From Labedaea rhizosphaerae (GTDB taxonomy: Bacteria; Actinomycetota; Actinomycetes; Mycobacteriales; Pseudonocardiaceae), in the NCBI RefSeq assembly GCF_004362825.1, contig NZ_SNXZ01000006.1, forward strand, positions 186,001 to 250,000: a stretch of 64,000 bases of DNA, given 5' to 3'. Shown in pieces: positions 35,519 through 44,374 of this stretch (position 1 is its first letter; the number at the start of each line of letters is the position of its first letter). The position numbers and the translations under genes were made by a program. The notes beneath the pieces are model-generated. The model was given only the letters and a program-made list of their open reading frames with translations. It was not told the origin of the DNA and ran no database searches.

Positions 35519-35611
35519 TGCGCTCTCTTCGTTCGTGCGGATCGCGGCCTCTTGGCCGCCTGCCTCGCTCCGGTCGTGGCCGACCTCCACGAGACAGGCG
35601 CGGCCGCGATC
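35519..35611. repeat. Dispersed palindromic element, copy A
   Basis: About 93 bp with terminal perfect inverted repeats GATCGCGGCC (35540-35549) / GGCCGCGATC (35602-35611), a central CGCTCCGGTCG and an outer CTCTCTTCGTTCG end. A diverged copy in the same orientation lies at 58040-58131. Both sit between two minus-strand genes. Confidence 0.75.
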
Positions 35612-35625
35612 GTGGTGGTCGGCTA

Positions 35626-36600
35626 TCAAGCACTGACCGAGGCTTCCTCCTGCTGCTGAGTGGTCTCGGCTTCGGAGCTGGCCAGGACCGAGCGCACGAA
35701 GCCGCCGATGCCGCGCACCGCGGCCCGGCTTTCCGGCAGCAGCTGCGCGAGTACCGGGAACGCGTGCACCTGCCCCGGCCACACCTGCAGCTCGCACGGA
35801 ACGCCGGCGTCGTCGAGGCGGGCGGCCATCAACTCCCCGTCGGCACGCAGGATCTCGCCTTCGGCCACGATGATCAAGGACGGCGGCAGCTCGCTCAGGT
35901 CGTGGTTGACGGGGGAGAGCATGCGGTCTATGGGCGTCACCCCGCCCGCGCACATCGCGGCGATGGCCTCGAGCCGGACCGACGGGATGTAGGCGTCCTT
36001 GCGCGCGTTCTCGTGGACGAGCTTGGCGCCGGCGTCGAAGTCGAGCCACGGCGAGATCGCCACGAGACCACCAGGGCCGGGCAGGCCGGTCGCCATGGCC
36101 CGCAACGCCGTCGCGAACGCGAGGTGCCCGCCGGCCGAGTCGCCCGCGAAGACGATCCGGTCCGGCGCGTAGCCGGCGTCGAGCAGCGAACGGTAGGCAC
36201 CGAGGCAGTCCTCGATGGTGCCGAGCAGCGGCACGGCGGGCAGTTGCCGGTACGCCACCGACAGCACCGGCACCTTGGCCGTCGACGACAGCATCGCGGC
36301 GATCGCGCGGTGCGTGCCGAGCCCGCAGAACAGGAACGCCCCGCCGTGGAAGTACAGGACGGCGCCGTCGTCGCGGGCGTCCGCGGCCCGGGCCCACTCG
36401 CCGTGGTACCCGTCGAACCCCGCGCGCTCGAAGCGCACGCCGCGCGGCTTCGGCAGCAGCCGCATCGCGTGGTCGAACCACGTGATCGGTGCCATCGTGA
36501 CCGGCGTCAGCGGCCACCAGCGCATGGCAGGACGCAGGAACGTCCTGGCCAGCCCATGGACGACATGCGCCCGCGCGCTCACCTTCGTTCGCGACACCAT
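35626..36600 (-). CDS. HSL-type alpha/beta hydrolase (esterase)
   Basis: 324 residues of the hormone-sensitive-lipase family. Oxyanion hole YFHGGAFLFCG, nucleophile elbow VFAGDSAGGHLA, and a likely acid/His pair in LIIVAEGEILRADGEL and GQVHAFPVL. An N-terminal helical cap region of about 60 residues precedes the core. ATG 36600 with GGAGGG upstream was chosen over ATG 36645. Related actinobacterial enzymes cleave short acyl esters or lipids; substrate unknown. Confidence 0.9.
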   Translation of the reverse strand: MVSRTKVSARAHVVHGLARTFLRPAMRWWPLTPVTMAPITWFDHAMRLLPKPRGVRFERAGFDGYHGEWARAADARDDGAVLYFHGGAFLFCGLGTHRAIAAMLSSTAKVPVLSVAYRQLPAVPLLGTIEDCLGAYRSLLDAGYAPDRIVFAGDSAGGHLAFATALRAMATGLPGPGGLVAISPWLDFDAGAKLVHENARKDAYIPSVRLEAIAAMCAGGVTPIDRMLSPVNHDLSELPPSLIIVAEGEILRADGELMAARLDDAGVPCELQVWPGQVHAFPVLAQLLPESRAAVRGIGGFVRSVLASSEAETTQQQEEASVSA

Positions 36601-36767
36601 GTCCACCCTCCCCGATGAGCGGGACTCGGTTTCATGGTCAAGCATGCATCAACGTGAACCCTTTTCGGGGAAAGTTAGGGGTTTGTAATGGCCACTTCCG
36701 GCCAACCGGGGTCGAATTGGCAGGATGGACCCCGACTCGAGGTTTGGCGTGGAAGGGTGATCCGAAG

Positions 36768-37292
36768 GTGAGCGGTTCGTTCTCGGGCCAGAGCAGGCCC
36801 AGTCCTCGCGTGCCGCGGCTCCCGACGCCGCCGACGGGGTGGCCGATCGGCTCCTACGACACCTACGAAGAAGCGCACAAGGCCTTGGAATACCTGGCCG
36901 ACAAGGACTTTCCGGTGCAGGACGTCACCGTCGTCGGGGTCGACCTGATGCTGGTCGAACGGGTCGTGGGCCGGTTGACCTGGTCGAAGGTCCTCGGCTC
37001 GGGTGCGGTCTCCGGCGCGTGGTTCGGCCTGTTCGTGGGCCTGCTGCTCGGGTTGTTCAGCACGCAGTCCGCGTCCCTGGTGCCGATCGTGGTCGGGCTG
37101 GTCACCGGCACCCTGTTCGGCCTGGTCTTCGCCGCGGTGGGCTACGCCAGCACGCGCGGCAACCGGCAGATCGCCTCGGCCAGCCAACTGGTCGCCGGGC
37201 GCTACGACGTGCTGTGCCAGCCCCGCAACGCCGAACAGGGCCGTGATCTGCTGGCCAAGCAGGCAATAGGTCCAGGTGGAGCAACGGCCTAG
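36768..37292 (+). CDS. General-stress-17M-like membrane protein (Rv1234-like)
   Basis: 174 residues. The N-terminal alpha/beta domain (GWPIGSYDTYEEAHKALEYLADKDFPVQDVTVVGVDL) belongs to the GSP17M/YflT type; two membrane spans follow (SGAWFGLFVGLLLGLFST, VPIVVGLVTGTLFGLVFAAVGYA) and a short conserved tail (YDVLCQPRNAEQGRDLL). GTG 36768 was chosen; the frame to 36615 lacks support. Length and position just before lpqY match Rv1234. Role in trehalose uptake is not established. Confidence 0.85.
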   Translation: MSGSFSGQSRPSPRVPRLPTPPTGWPIGSYDTYEEAHKALEYLADKDFPVQDVTVVGVDLMLVERVVGRLTWSKVLGSGAVSGAWFGLFVGLLLGLFSTQSASLVPIVVGLVTGTLFGLVFAAVGYASTRGNRQIASASQLVAGRYDVLCQPRNAEQGRDLLAKQAIGPGGATA

Positions 37293-37499
37293 GCCGTTCG
37301 CCGTTACGCCTTTTTCTGAATCGTTGCGCGGAATGCTTGCGGACCGTGATCAACCGGCCTAGGTTCTGTGCACCGGTCGGACGCGTCAAGTCCCCGCGCG
37401 TCGCGGTCATGCACGTCGAGGTGCTGGGTTCAACAATTGTGTTTCCCCATGCGCAGCCTGGCTCCTCCCGTGCTTTCGTCGGGAAGGAGGCAGGGACGG

Positions 37500-38852
37500 A
37501 TGAGCAGTGCCCAGCAACGCATCCGCGGGCGCTCAACGCGCAAACGCGTCGCTATTGGCGTCCTCGCCGCGGTCATAGGGTCGCCGGCGCTGGTCGCCTG
37601 CGGTTCGGACAGCGGCATCACCATCAACGTGTACTACGGCCCGGAAGAGAACTTCCAGTCCGTCGTCGACAACTGCAACACACAGGCCCACGGCGCCTAC
37701 AAGATCGTCTACAACAAGCTGCCGCGTGACGCGGACGGCCAGCGCCAGCAGATGGTGCGCCGCCTCGCCGCCAGCGACGACGCCCTGGACATCCTGGGCC
37801 TCGACGTCACCTGGGTGCCGGAGTTCGCCAAGGCGGGCTGGCTCAAGCCGTGGACCGGCGCCAACGAGCAGGCGGCCAAGCAGGACGTGATCGAAGGCCC
37901 GCTGAAGACGGCGATGTACGACGGCAAGCTGTACGCGGCCACGAAGAACACCAACGTGCAGTTGCTCTGGTACGACGACCGGATCACGCCGACCCCGCCG
38001 GCCACCTTCGACGACATGATCAAGCAGGCCCAGGACCTGAAGGCCAAGGGCAGCAAGCGCTACCAGATCCTGTTCACCGGCGCGCAGTACGAGGGCCTCG
38101 TGGTCTTCTACAACACGCTGACGGCCTCCAGCAACGGCCACCTCCTGTCCGACGACGGCACCAAGGTCGTCATGGACCAGGGTGCGGTCTCCGCGCTCGC
38201 GCTGCTCAAGCGGATCTCGACGTCGGGGGTCACGTCGCCGGCGCTGACCAGCGCGCAGGAGCAGCAGGTGCAGCTGGGCTTCCAGAACGCCGATGGTGCG
38301 GGCGCCTTCGAGCTGAACTGGCCGTTCGTCTACGCCTCGATGCAGTCCGCGGCCAAGGACGACCCGGCCATGAAGGAATCGCTGCAGCACATGAAGTGGG
38401 CGCGCTACCCGAGCGCCGTGCCCGGGGTGCCGAGCAAGGTCACCATCGGTGGCTTCAACCTCGCGGTGAGCGCCTACTCCAAGCACCCGGAGGAGTCCTT
38501 CAAGGCCGCCTTGTGCTTGCGCAGCAAGGACAGCCAGAAGTTCTCGGCCATCAAGGACGGTGTCCCGCCGACCCTGCGGTCGCTCTACACCGACGACACC
38601 CCGCTCGACGCGTCGAAGCCGGCCAACGCCGACGACAACCCGAGCATGGCCACGGCATACCCGATGAAGGCGGACATCCTCTCGGCGGTCGAGCAGTCGG
38701 CGGTGCGCCCGCTGACCCCGATCTACCAGAACGCCTCGACGGTCACCTCCAAGCTGCTCTCGCCGCCGCAGGACATCGACCCGCAGGGAACGGCGAACGA
38801 ACTGCGTGAGCAGCTGCAACTCGCCCTCGACTCGAAGGGGGTCCTGCCGTGA
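37500..38852 (+). CDS. lpqY: Trehalose-binding lipoprotein of ABC importer
   Basis: 450-residue extracellular solute-binding protein (family 1). The signal peptide ends in a lipobox LVAC with Cys34 as the lipidated residue (VIGSPALVACGSDSG). The mature part has typical motifs (INVYYGPEENFQ, DILGLDVTWVPEFAKAGWLKPWT, ATKNTNVQLLWYD). ATG 37500 has AAGGAGG nine bases upstream. The gene order lpqY-sugA-sugB-sugC equals Rv1235-Rv1238, which recycles trehalose released during mycolate transfer; trehalose specificity is taken from that synteny. Confidence 0.9.
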   Translation: MSSAQQRIRGRSTRKRVAIGVLAAVIGSPALVACGSDSGITINVYYGPEENFQSVVDNCNTQAHGAYKIVYNKLPRDADGQRQQMVRRLAASDDALDILGLDVTWVPEFAKAGWLKPWTGANEQAAKQDVIEGPLKTAMYDGKLYAATKNTNVQLLWYDDRITPTPPATFDDMIKQAQDLKAKGSKRYQILFTGAQYEGLVVFYNTLTASSNGHLLSDDGTKVVMDQGAVSALALLKRISTSGVTSPALTSAQEQQVQLGFQNADGAGAFELNWPFVYASMQSAAKDDPAMKESLQHMKWARYPSAVPGVPSKVTIGGFNLAVSAYSKHPEESFKAALCLRSKDSQKFSAIKDGVPPTLRSLYTDDTPLDASKPANADDNPSMATAYPMKADILSAVEQSAVRPLTPIYQNASTVTSKLLSPPQDIDPQGTANELREQLQLALDSKGVLP

Positions 38853-39796
38853 GTGAATCGACCCAGGTCACTGCGGCGACCACACCGGAGCCCGCACCGG
38901 CCAAGAAGGGCAAGGTCCCGCTCAGCGAAGGCAAACGGGCCGAGCGCCGGCTCGGTCTCTGGCTGATCGCGCCGGCCGCCATCGTGATGATCGCGGTCAC
39001 CGGCTACCCGATCCTCTACTCGATCTGGTTGTCGCTCGAGCGCTACGACCTGCACTTCCCGGACCAGCAGAAGTTCATCGGGCTGGCCAACTACGGCGCC
39101 GTGCTCAGCAACGGCTACTGGTGGACGGCCTACGGCGTCACGATGTTCATCACGATCGTGTCGGTGATCATCGAACTCGTGCTCGGCATGGTGCTGGCGT
39201 TGATCATGCACCGGACGCTGGTCGGGCGTGGTCTGGTCCGCACGGTCACCCTGATCCCGTACGGCATCGTGACCGTGGTGGCGGCGTTCTCGTGGTACTT
39301 CGCGTGGAACACCGACAGCGGTTACCTCGTCGGCTCGGAGTCCGCGCCGCTGACCAGCACCTGGCCGTCGATCTTCATCATCATCCTCGCCGAGGTGTGG
39401 AAGACCACGCCGTTCATGGCGTTGCTGCTGATGGCCGGCCTCGCCCTGGTGCCCGAGGACCTGCTCAAGGCCGCGTCGATGGACGGCGCGAACGCCTGGC
39501 AGCGGTTCACCAAGGTCATGGTCCCGGTGATGAAGCCGGCCATCCTGGTGGCGTTGCTCTTCCGCACCCTGGACGCGTTCCGCATCTTCGACAACATCTA
39601 CGTGTTGACGACCGGGCAGAACGACACGTCATCGGTGTCCATGCAGACCTACAACAACCTGTTGAAGGGCCTGAACCTGGGCATCGGCTCCACGATGGCG
39701 GTGCTGATCTTCATCTCGGTGGCGATCATCGCCTTCATCTTCATCAAGGTCTTCGGCACGAGTGCGCCGGGCTCGGACGACGGGGGTAAGCGCTGA
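38849..39796 (+). CDS. sugA: Trehalose ABC importer permease SugA
   Basis: 315 residues, MalF-like permease with six membrane spans after a 35-residue charged N-terminus. The coupling EAA loop is [27 protein letters not shown] start overlaps the lpqY stop (GTGA), and its stop overlaps sugB. It forms the inner-membrane channel with SugB and is energised by SugC. Confidence 0.93.
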   Translation: MSESTQVTAATTPEPAPAKKGKVPLSEGKRAERRLGLWLIAPAAIVMIAVTGYPILYSIWLSLERYDLHFPDQQKFIGLANYGAVLSNGYWWTAYGVTMFITIVSVIIELVLGMVLALIMHRTLVGRGLVRTVTLIPYGIVTVVAAFSWYFAWNTDSGYLVGSESAPLTSTWPSIFIIILAEVWKTTPFMALLLMAGLALVPEDLLKAASMDGANAWQRFTKVMVPVMKPAILVALLFRTLDAFRIFDNIYVLTTGQNDTSSVSMQTYNNLLKGLNLGIGSTMAVLIFISVAIIAFIFIKVFGTSAPGSDDGGKR

Positions 39797-40695
39797 TGTC
39801 CGTCGACATTGACCAGGTCACCGACAACACGAAGCCGGCACCGCCGGCCCGCACGACCGGCCGCGTGCCGAGCGGGGCCGGCAAGAAGGTCAAGTGGGCG
39901 CTGATCGACATCCTGGTCGTCGCCTACGCGTTGATCCCGGTGTTGTGGATCCTGTCGTTGTCGTTCAAGACCGCCGACGGTCTGAACGACAAGAGCTTCT
40001 TCCCCAAGGAATGGACCTGGAAGAACTACCAGGACATCTTCAAGACCAACGAGTTCGTCAGCGCGCTGGTGAACTCGATCGGCATCGCGTTGATCTCGAC
40101 GATCATCGCCGTGGTGCTGGGCACGATGGCCGCGTACGCGGTCGCGCGCCTGGACTTCCCCGGCAAGAAGGCCCTCGTCGGCGTCTCGCTGCTGATCGCG
40201 ATGTTCCCGCAGGTGTCGCTGGTGTCGCCGCTGTTCAACATCGAGCGGAACATCGGCCTGTTCGACACGTGGCCGGGCCTGATCCTGCCGTACATCACCT
40301 TCGCGCTGCCGCTGGCGATCTACACGCTGTCGGCGTTCTTCCGCGAGATCCCCTGGGAGCTCGAGAAGGCCGCGAAGATGGACGGCGCGACCCCGGCGCA
40401 GGCGTTCCGCAAGGTGATCGCCCCCCTGGCGGCACCCGGTGTGTTCACCACGGCCATCCTGGTGTTCATCTTCTGCTGGAACGACTTCCTGTTCGCGATC
40501 TCGCTGACCTCGACCACGTCGTCGAGGACGGTGCCCGCGGCGCTGTCGTTCTTCACCGGTGCCTCGCAGTTCGAGGCACCCAACGGGACGATCTCCGCGG
40601 CGGCGGTGATCATCACGATCCCGATCATCCTGTTCGTGTTGTTCTTCCAGCGCCGCATCGTCGCGGGGCTGACGTCCGGCGCCGTGAAGGGCTGA
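39796..40695 (+). CDS. sugB: Trehalose ABC importer permease SugB
   Basis: 299 residues, MalG-like permease with six spans. The EAA loop is [29 protein letters not shown] and the first span is [25 protein letters not shown] at 39796 overlaps the sugA stop (TGATG). Ten bases separate it from sugC, so all four genes are one operon. Confidence 0.93.
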   Translation: MSVDIDQVTDNTKPAPPARTTGRVPSGAGKKVKWALIDILVVAYALIPVLWILSLSFKTADGLNDKSFFPKEWTWKNYQDIFKTNEFVSALVNSIGIALISTIIAVVLGTMAAYAVARLDFPGKKALVGVSLLIAMFPQVSLVSPLFNIERNIGLFDTWPGLILPYITFALPLAIYTLSAFFREIPWELEKAAKMDGATPAQAFRKVIAPLAAPGVFTTAILVFIFCWNDFLFAISLTSTTSSRTVPAALSFFTGASQFEAPNGTISAAAVIITIPIILFVLFFQRRIVAGLTSGAVKG

Positions 40696-40705
40696 GGTAG
40701 GACCA

Positions 40706-41878
40706 ATGGCTGAAATCGTTCTTGACAAGATCACCAAGCGGTACCCGGACGGTGCCCTCGCGGTGTCCGAAGTGGACCTGCAGATCGCGGATGGCGAGTT
40801 CATCATCCTGGTCGGCCCGTCCGGTTGCGGGAAGTCCACGACGCTGAACATGATCGCGGGCCTGGAGGACATCTCCGAAGGCGAGCTGCGCATCGACGGC
40901 CAGCGGGTGAACGAGAAGGCGCCCAAGGACCGGGACATCGCGATGGTGTTCCAGTCCTACGCGCTCTACCCGCACATGAGCGTGCGGGAGAACATGGCGT
41001 TCCCCCTGCGCCTGGCCAAGGTGGACGACGCGACCGTGCAGGCCAAGGTGAACGAGGCCGCGGAGATCCTCGACCTCGTCGCCCACCTCGACCGCAAGCC
41101 GGGCAACCTGTCCGGTGGCCAGCGCCAGCGGGTGGCCATGGGCCGCGCGATCGTGCGTTCGCCCAAGGCGTTCCTGATGGACGAGCCACTGTCCAACTTG
41201 GACGCCAAGCTGCGCGTGCAGATGCGCACGTCGGTCTCGAAGCTGCAGAAGCAGCTCGGCACCACCACCGTGTACGTCACGCACGACCAGACCGAGGCCA
41301 TGACCCTGGGCGACCGGGTCGTGGTGCTGCGCGGTGGTCTGGTGCAGCAGGTGGGCTCGCCGCAGTTCCTCTACGAGCAGCCGGCGAACCTGTTCGTGGC
41401 CGGTTTCATCGGCTCCCCGGCGATGAACTTCCTGCCGGGCACGCTGGAGAACGGCGCGCTGAACACGCCGCTGGGCACGGTCACGCTGTCCGACCGGATC
41501 CGGCGGCTCGCCGAGGCGGCCAACGCCCCGCGCGAGCTGATCGCGGGCATCCGCCCGGAGCACTTCGAGGACGCGAAGCTGGTGGAGGGCAAGCCAGGCG
41601 GCTCCTTCACCGCGACCGTCGACGTGCTCGAGTCCATGGGCTCGGACAAGTACGCGTACTTCACCGTGGAGGGCGAGACGGCCACCACGGCGGAGCTCGA
41701 CGAGCTGGCGGCCGACGCCGGCTCGACGGACGTGCCCGCCAGCGGTTCGTCGATCGTCACGCGGCTCGCGGCGTCGTCCGGCGCCGTGGCCGGCCAGCCG
41801 TTGGACCTCTGGTACGACTCGGACAAGATCCAGCTCTTCGACCCGGCGTCCGGGAAGAACCTGACCTACACCGAGTGA
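40706..41878 (+). CDS. sugC: Trehalose ABC importer ATPase SugC
   Basis: 390-residue MalK/UgpC-type ATPase: Walker A GPSGCGKST (about 37-45), Q-loop VFQSYALYPHMSV, signature LSGGQRQR, Walker B KAFLMDEPLSNLD, H-loop THDQTEAM. The C-terminal TOBE/OB regulatory domain (about 240-390) has GIRPEHFEDAKL. In many actinobacteria one such ATPase serves several sugar importers. A terminator hairpin follows at 41911-41958. Confidence 0.95.
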   Translation: MAEIVLDKITKRYPDGALAVSEVDLQIADGEFIILVGPSGCGKSTTLNMIAGLEDISEGELRIDGQRVNEKAPKDRDIAMVFQSYALYPHMSVRENMAFPLRLAKVDDATVQAKVNEAAEILDLVAHLDRKPGNLSGGQRQRVAMGRAIVRSPKAFLMDEPLSNLDAKLRVQMRTSVSKLQKQLGTTTVYVTHDQTEAMTLGDRVVVLRGGLVQQVGSPQFLYEQPANLFVAGFIGSPAMNFLPGTLENGALNTPLGTVTLSDRIRRLAEAANAPRELIAGIRPEHFEDAKLVEGKPGGSFTATVDVLESMGSDKYAYFTVEGETATTAELDELAADAGSTDVPASGSSIVTRLAASSGAVAGQPLDLWYDSDKIQLFDPASGKNLTYTE

Positions 41879-41910
41879 TTCACCCGATCGTGTTGCCCTG
41901 ATCGGCCCGG

Positions 41911-41958
41911 GAAGCCCCTCTGTTGTTGCATAACCACCCGCGACGACAGAGGGGCTTC
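41911..41958 (+). terminator. Terminator after sugC
   Basis: Perfect 13-bp stem GAAGCCCCTCTGT (41911-41923) / ACAGAGGGGCTTC (41946-41958) with a 22-base loop, followed by TCTTATG. The next ORF starts only 5 bp later, so some read-through or a promoter inside the hairpin loop must supply it. Confidence 0.8.
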
Positions 41959-41962
41959 TCTT

Positions 41963-42310
41963 ATGCGTGCGTTCGTTGTTCTCGTGCTGGCCTGCCTGGG
42001 TTTCCTCGGCTCGACCGGGGCCGCGTCGGCCTGCCCCGACGTGCCCTGCGACCAGGGGGAGTTGTGCCTGTGGCAGTCACCGTCCTACGGAGACACCCAA
42101 CAGCGCCTTGACTTGACGACGGTGAATCCGGGTTCCTGTGTGTCGGTGCCGGAGGCTCGGTCGTTCGTGAACCTGTCCACGCGGTTGGTGACCGTGTACC
42201 AGGGGGCGGACTGCTCGACCGAAGGCGAGTTCACGACGTACCCGGGCGGTGGGACCTACGTGCCCAACGCGCCGTTCGTCGTCCGGGGGATCGAGGTGTG
42301 GGACCACTGA
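41963..42310 (+). CDS. Secreted peptidase-inhibitor I36-like protein
   Basis: 115 residues: signal peptide (MRAFVVLVLACLGFLGSTGAASA, cleavage about 23/24) then a small Cys-rich domain (CPDVPCDQGELCLW, NPGSCVSVPEARSFVNLSTRLVTVYQGADC) typical of I36/SMI-like or beta-gamma-crystallin-like secreted actinobacterial proteins. It would fold with about three disulfides outside the cell. Starts just behind the sugC terminator. Its stop overlaps the next small gene (TGATG). Inhibitory activity is inferred from family resemblance only. Confidence 0.75.
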   Translation: MRAFVVLVLACLGFLGSTGAASACPDVPCDQGELCLWQSPSYGDTQQRLDLTTVNPGSCVSVPEARSFVNLSTRLVTVYQGADCSTEGEFTTYPGGGTYVPNAPFVVRGIEVWDH

Positions 42311-42549
42311 TGGTGGATAGGACGGAAGACAGGTGGCGTTCGAAGATGACATCCCTGCATGCTGTGGCTGTTCGTGTGACGGCACTGGAGGCGCGCATGT
42401 CGGAAATCGAGACCAGCTACGGGGAGTCGATCTACCGGCTCGAGCGCAGGACCACGCGGACCGACCTCAACGTGCTCAAGATGTTGAGGCACATGGGAAT
42501 TCCCGAGACCACTGAGGCCGAGGTGGACGAGGTGCTGGATGGGCGGTAA
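42310..42549 (+). CDS. Small coiled-coil protein, paralogue 1
   Basis: 79 residues, unrecognised, highly charged and helical: SLHAVAVRVTALEARMSEIETSYGESIYRLERRTTRTDLNVLKMLRHMGIPETTEAEVDEVLDGR in blocks. Its last 33 residues parallel the next gene (TDLNVLKMLRHMGIPETTEAEVDEVLD against ADLRWVKLFEHLGVPDVTEDEVDEALD). ATG 42310 overlaps the stop of the I36-like gene. Possibly a regulator or assembly factor; no function can be given. Confidence 0.6.
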   Translation: MVDRTEDRWRSKMTSLHAVAVRVTALEARMSEIETSYGESIYRLERRTTRTDLNVLKMLRHMGIPETTEAEVDEVLDGR

Positions 42550-42679
42550 CCCTATGCGATGGGGCGACCTGGAACGCAAAGTCACCAAGGCCGACCTCCG
42601 ATGGGTCAAGCTGTTCGAACACCTCGGGGTGCCTGACGTGACCGAGGACGAGGTGGACGAGGCACTGGACGCCAAGTAG
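42539..42679 (+). CDS. Small helical protein, paralogue 2
   Basis: 46-residue ORF beginning MGGNPMRWGDLERKVTKADL, ending EDEVDEALDAK. It overlaps the preceding gene by 11 bp and aligns to its C-terminal third, so the two are a tandem duplicate pair with one copy shortened. Too short for automatic calling but supported by the paralogy and codon pattern. Confidence 0.55.
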   Translation: MGGNPMRWGDLERKVTKADLRWVKLFEHLGVPDVTEDEVDEALDAK

Positions 42680-42684
42680 CCGGG

Positions 42685-43533
42685 CTAACGCGGGCGCCGC
42701 TGGGCTTGCAGGGCTTCGATCACCTCGTCGTCCCAGCGGTGCTCGCGGATCAATCGGTAGCGCTCGCCCGTGACCCACAGGTACGCCTCGGCTTCGGTCT
42801 GGGTGTCGATCAGCCCGGCCTGGCGCAACATCTCGACCACGGGCCGGAACTCCTCGGCGTACCAGCGCGCGGCCACCGTGGGCCGGTCGAGGAAGGTGGC
42901 TTCCTGTTGCATCAGGCGGAATCCCCACGCCTCGACGGCCTCACCGAGCTCCGCGTACTCCCACGGGTCGGTCACCGAGATCCCGGCGCGCGCCTCGCCG
43001 GTCAGCGGCACGCGCTCGAGGAAGATCCGCCGGTAGTCCTTGATCAACAGGTCGCCACGGTCGTGGATGCCGGTCGGTGAGAGGCGGGTCCGGATCTCGG
43101 TGACGTAGGCGTCGATCGTGCGCAGGCCCAGGGCGTGCGCGACCGAGACGCGGTGGTGCCCGTCGATCACGAAGTGCAGCTCGCCGATGCGGTAAACGTC
43201 GATCGGCGGGATGGCCTCGCCCCGGCGCTGGGCCAGCGCCAGACGCTCCCAGCGCTCGCGCACGCGCCCGGACGTCGGCCGGAACAGGCGGTCGAAGTCG
43301 CGGGTCTTGTCGACGCTGCCGACGATCGAGTCGATGGGGATCACCTGCAGCCCGAGGCGTTTCTCGCCCAGCCGCCCGAGGGCGGCGACGACCTCGTCGA
43401 ACGGGAGGATGATGTTCACGTCGTCGGGTTCGCGGCGCAGCCACCGGGAAAGGCGGGACAGCACCTGCCTGCGGCGCATGCGCAGGAAGTCGTTCTCGGC
43501 GTCCGCGTGGGGAAAACCCGTGTCACGAACCAT
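42685..43533 (-). CDS. ParB/Srx-like nuclease-domain protein
   Basis: 282 residues. The central part has the ParB N-terminal pattern: VIPIDSIVGSVDKTRDFDRLFRP, PPIDVYRIGELHFVIDGHHRVSVAHALG (DGHHR box). The C-terminal 110 residues are helical without an HTH that I can identify, so this is not a centromere-binding ParB. Such stand-alone proteins are annotated as chromosome-partitioning-like, with unknown role. ATG 43533 overlaps the upstream metallophosphoesterase gene by 11 bp. Confidence 0.8.
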   Translation of the reverse strand: MVRDTGFPHADAENDFLRMRRRQVLSRLSRWLRREPDDVNIILPFDEVVAALGRLGEKRLGLQVIPIDSIVGSVDKTRDFDRLFRPTSGRVRERWERLALAQRRGEAIPPIDVYRIGELHFVIDGHHRVSVAHALGLRTIDAYVTEIRTRLSPTGIHDRGDLLIKDYRRIFLERVPLTGEARAGISVTDPWEYAELGEAVEAWGFRLMQQEATFLDRPTVAARWYAEEFRPVVEMLRQAGLIDTQTEAEAYLWVTGERYRLIREHRWDDEVIEALQAQRRPR

Positions 43534-44197
43534 GGCTCGCCTCCGTGCTCGGGATGTCCAGGATGCGGTACCCGACCGTGTTGATCAGCCGGGTAGACCC
43601 CGATGTTCGATCGGGCACACGCTCACCGTGGGGGTGGATGTGGCCGTGCACCAGGAAAGCCGGCCGCAGCCGCTCGATCGTGTCGTGCAGGCACTCGAAG
43701 CCCCGGTGCGGCGGGTCCTCGCGATCGCCGAGGTGGCGCGGCGGTGAGTGGGTCAGCAGCACGTCCACCCGCCGTCCGTCGCGCTTGGTCCGGCGTTGTG
43801 CCGTGCGCACCAGCTTGCGCGCCCGGCGGGTCTGCTCGCGCTCGGTCCACTGGTTGGGGCCCATGTTGTACCTGATGGAGCCGCCGAGCCCGGCGACGCG
43901 CAACCCGGCGACGTCGTGCACCTGGCCGTCGGCGTTCAACCCGCCCTGCGGGCCCGGCCACGCCGCGGGGAAGCCCGAGCGCAGCCACAGGCCGCGTTTG
44001 CGCTGGTAGCCGGTCAGGTCCTGGTCGTGGTTGCCGGGGACGAACACGCACGGCTTGTCCAACGCGCTGGCCAGGAACTCCAGGTAGTCGAACGGCAGGT
44101 CCCCGGCGCCGAGGATGAGCTCGACCTGGTGCTCGCGGACCTGGTCAGTCCACAGCGACTCCACGACTTCGTCGGAGACCGCCAGTACCCGGACCAT
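43523..44197 (-). CDS. Calcineurin-like metallophosphoesterase
   Basis: 224 residues. Metal motifs: GAGDLP (GD), VFVPGNHDQD (GNHD), LLTHSPPRH and LVHGHIHPHG (GHxH). The first motif, normally DxH, reads AVSDEVVESLW, so the usual His is replaced by Val (D-E-V), which may alter the two-metal site. ATG 44197 lies seven bases after TAAGCT (44210-44205). Overlap with the ParB-like gene suggests a functional pair acting on phosphoesters or nucleic acid. Confidence 0.85.
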   Translation of the reverse strand: MVRVLAVSDEVVESLWTDQVREHQVELILGAGDLPFDYLEFLASALDKPCVFVPGNHDQDLTGYQRKRGLWLRSGFPAAWPGPQGGLNADGQVHDVAGLRVAGLGGSIRYNMGPNQWTEREQTRRARKLVRTAQRRTKRDGRRVDVLLTHSPPRHLGDREDPPHRGFECLHDTIERLRPAFLVHGHIHPHGERVPDRTSGSTRLINTVGYRILDIPSTEASHGS

Positions 44198-44374
44198 GTC
44201 CGCTAGCTTAGGAGTGGCCGATTCGTTACCCGTTCCACGGCCGTCGGACGTCCTCGAAGCGGTGTTGGCCGTCGGTGCCATCCGCTAACGTGATCGTCGG
44301 AAACGATGGTCGAGGGGTGACGACCGTCCATGTGCGGCTCGGGCAGGGGCCGTGATCGGGAAGGGGCACAGGGC

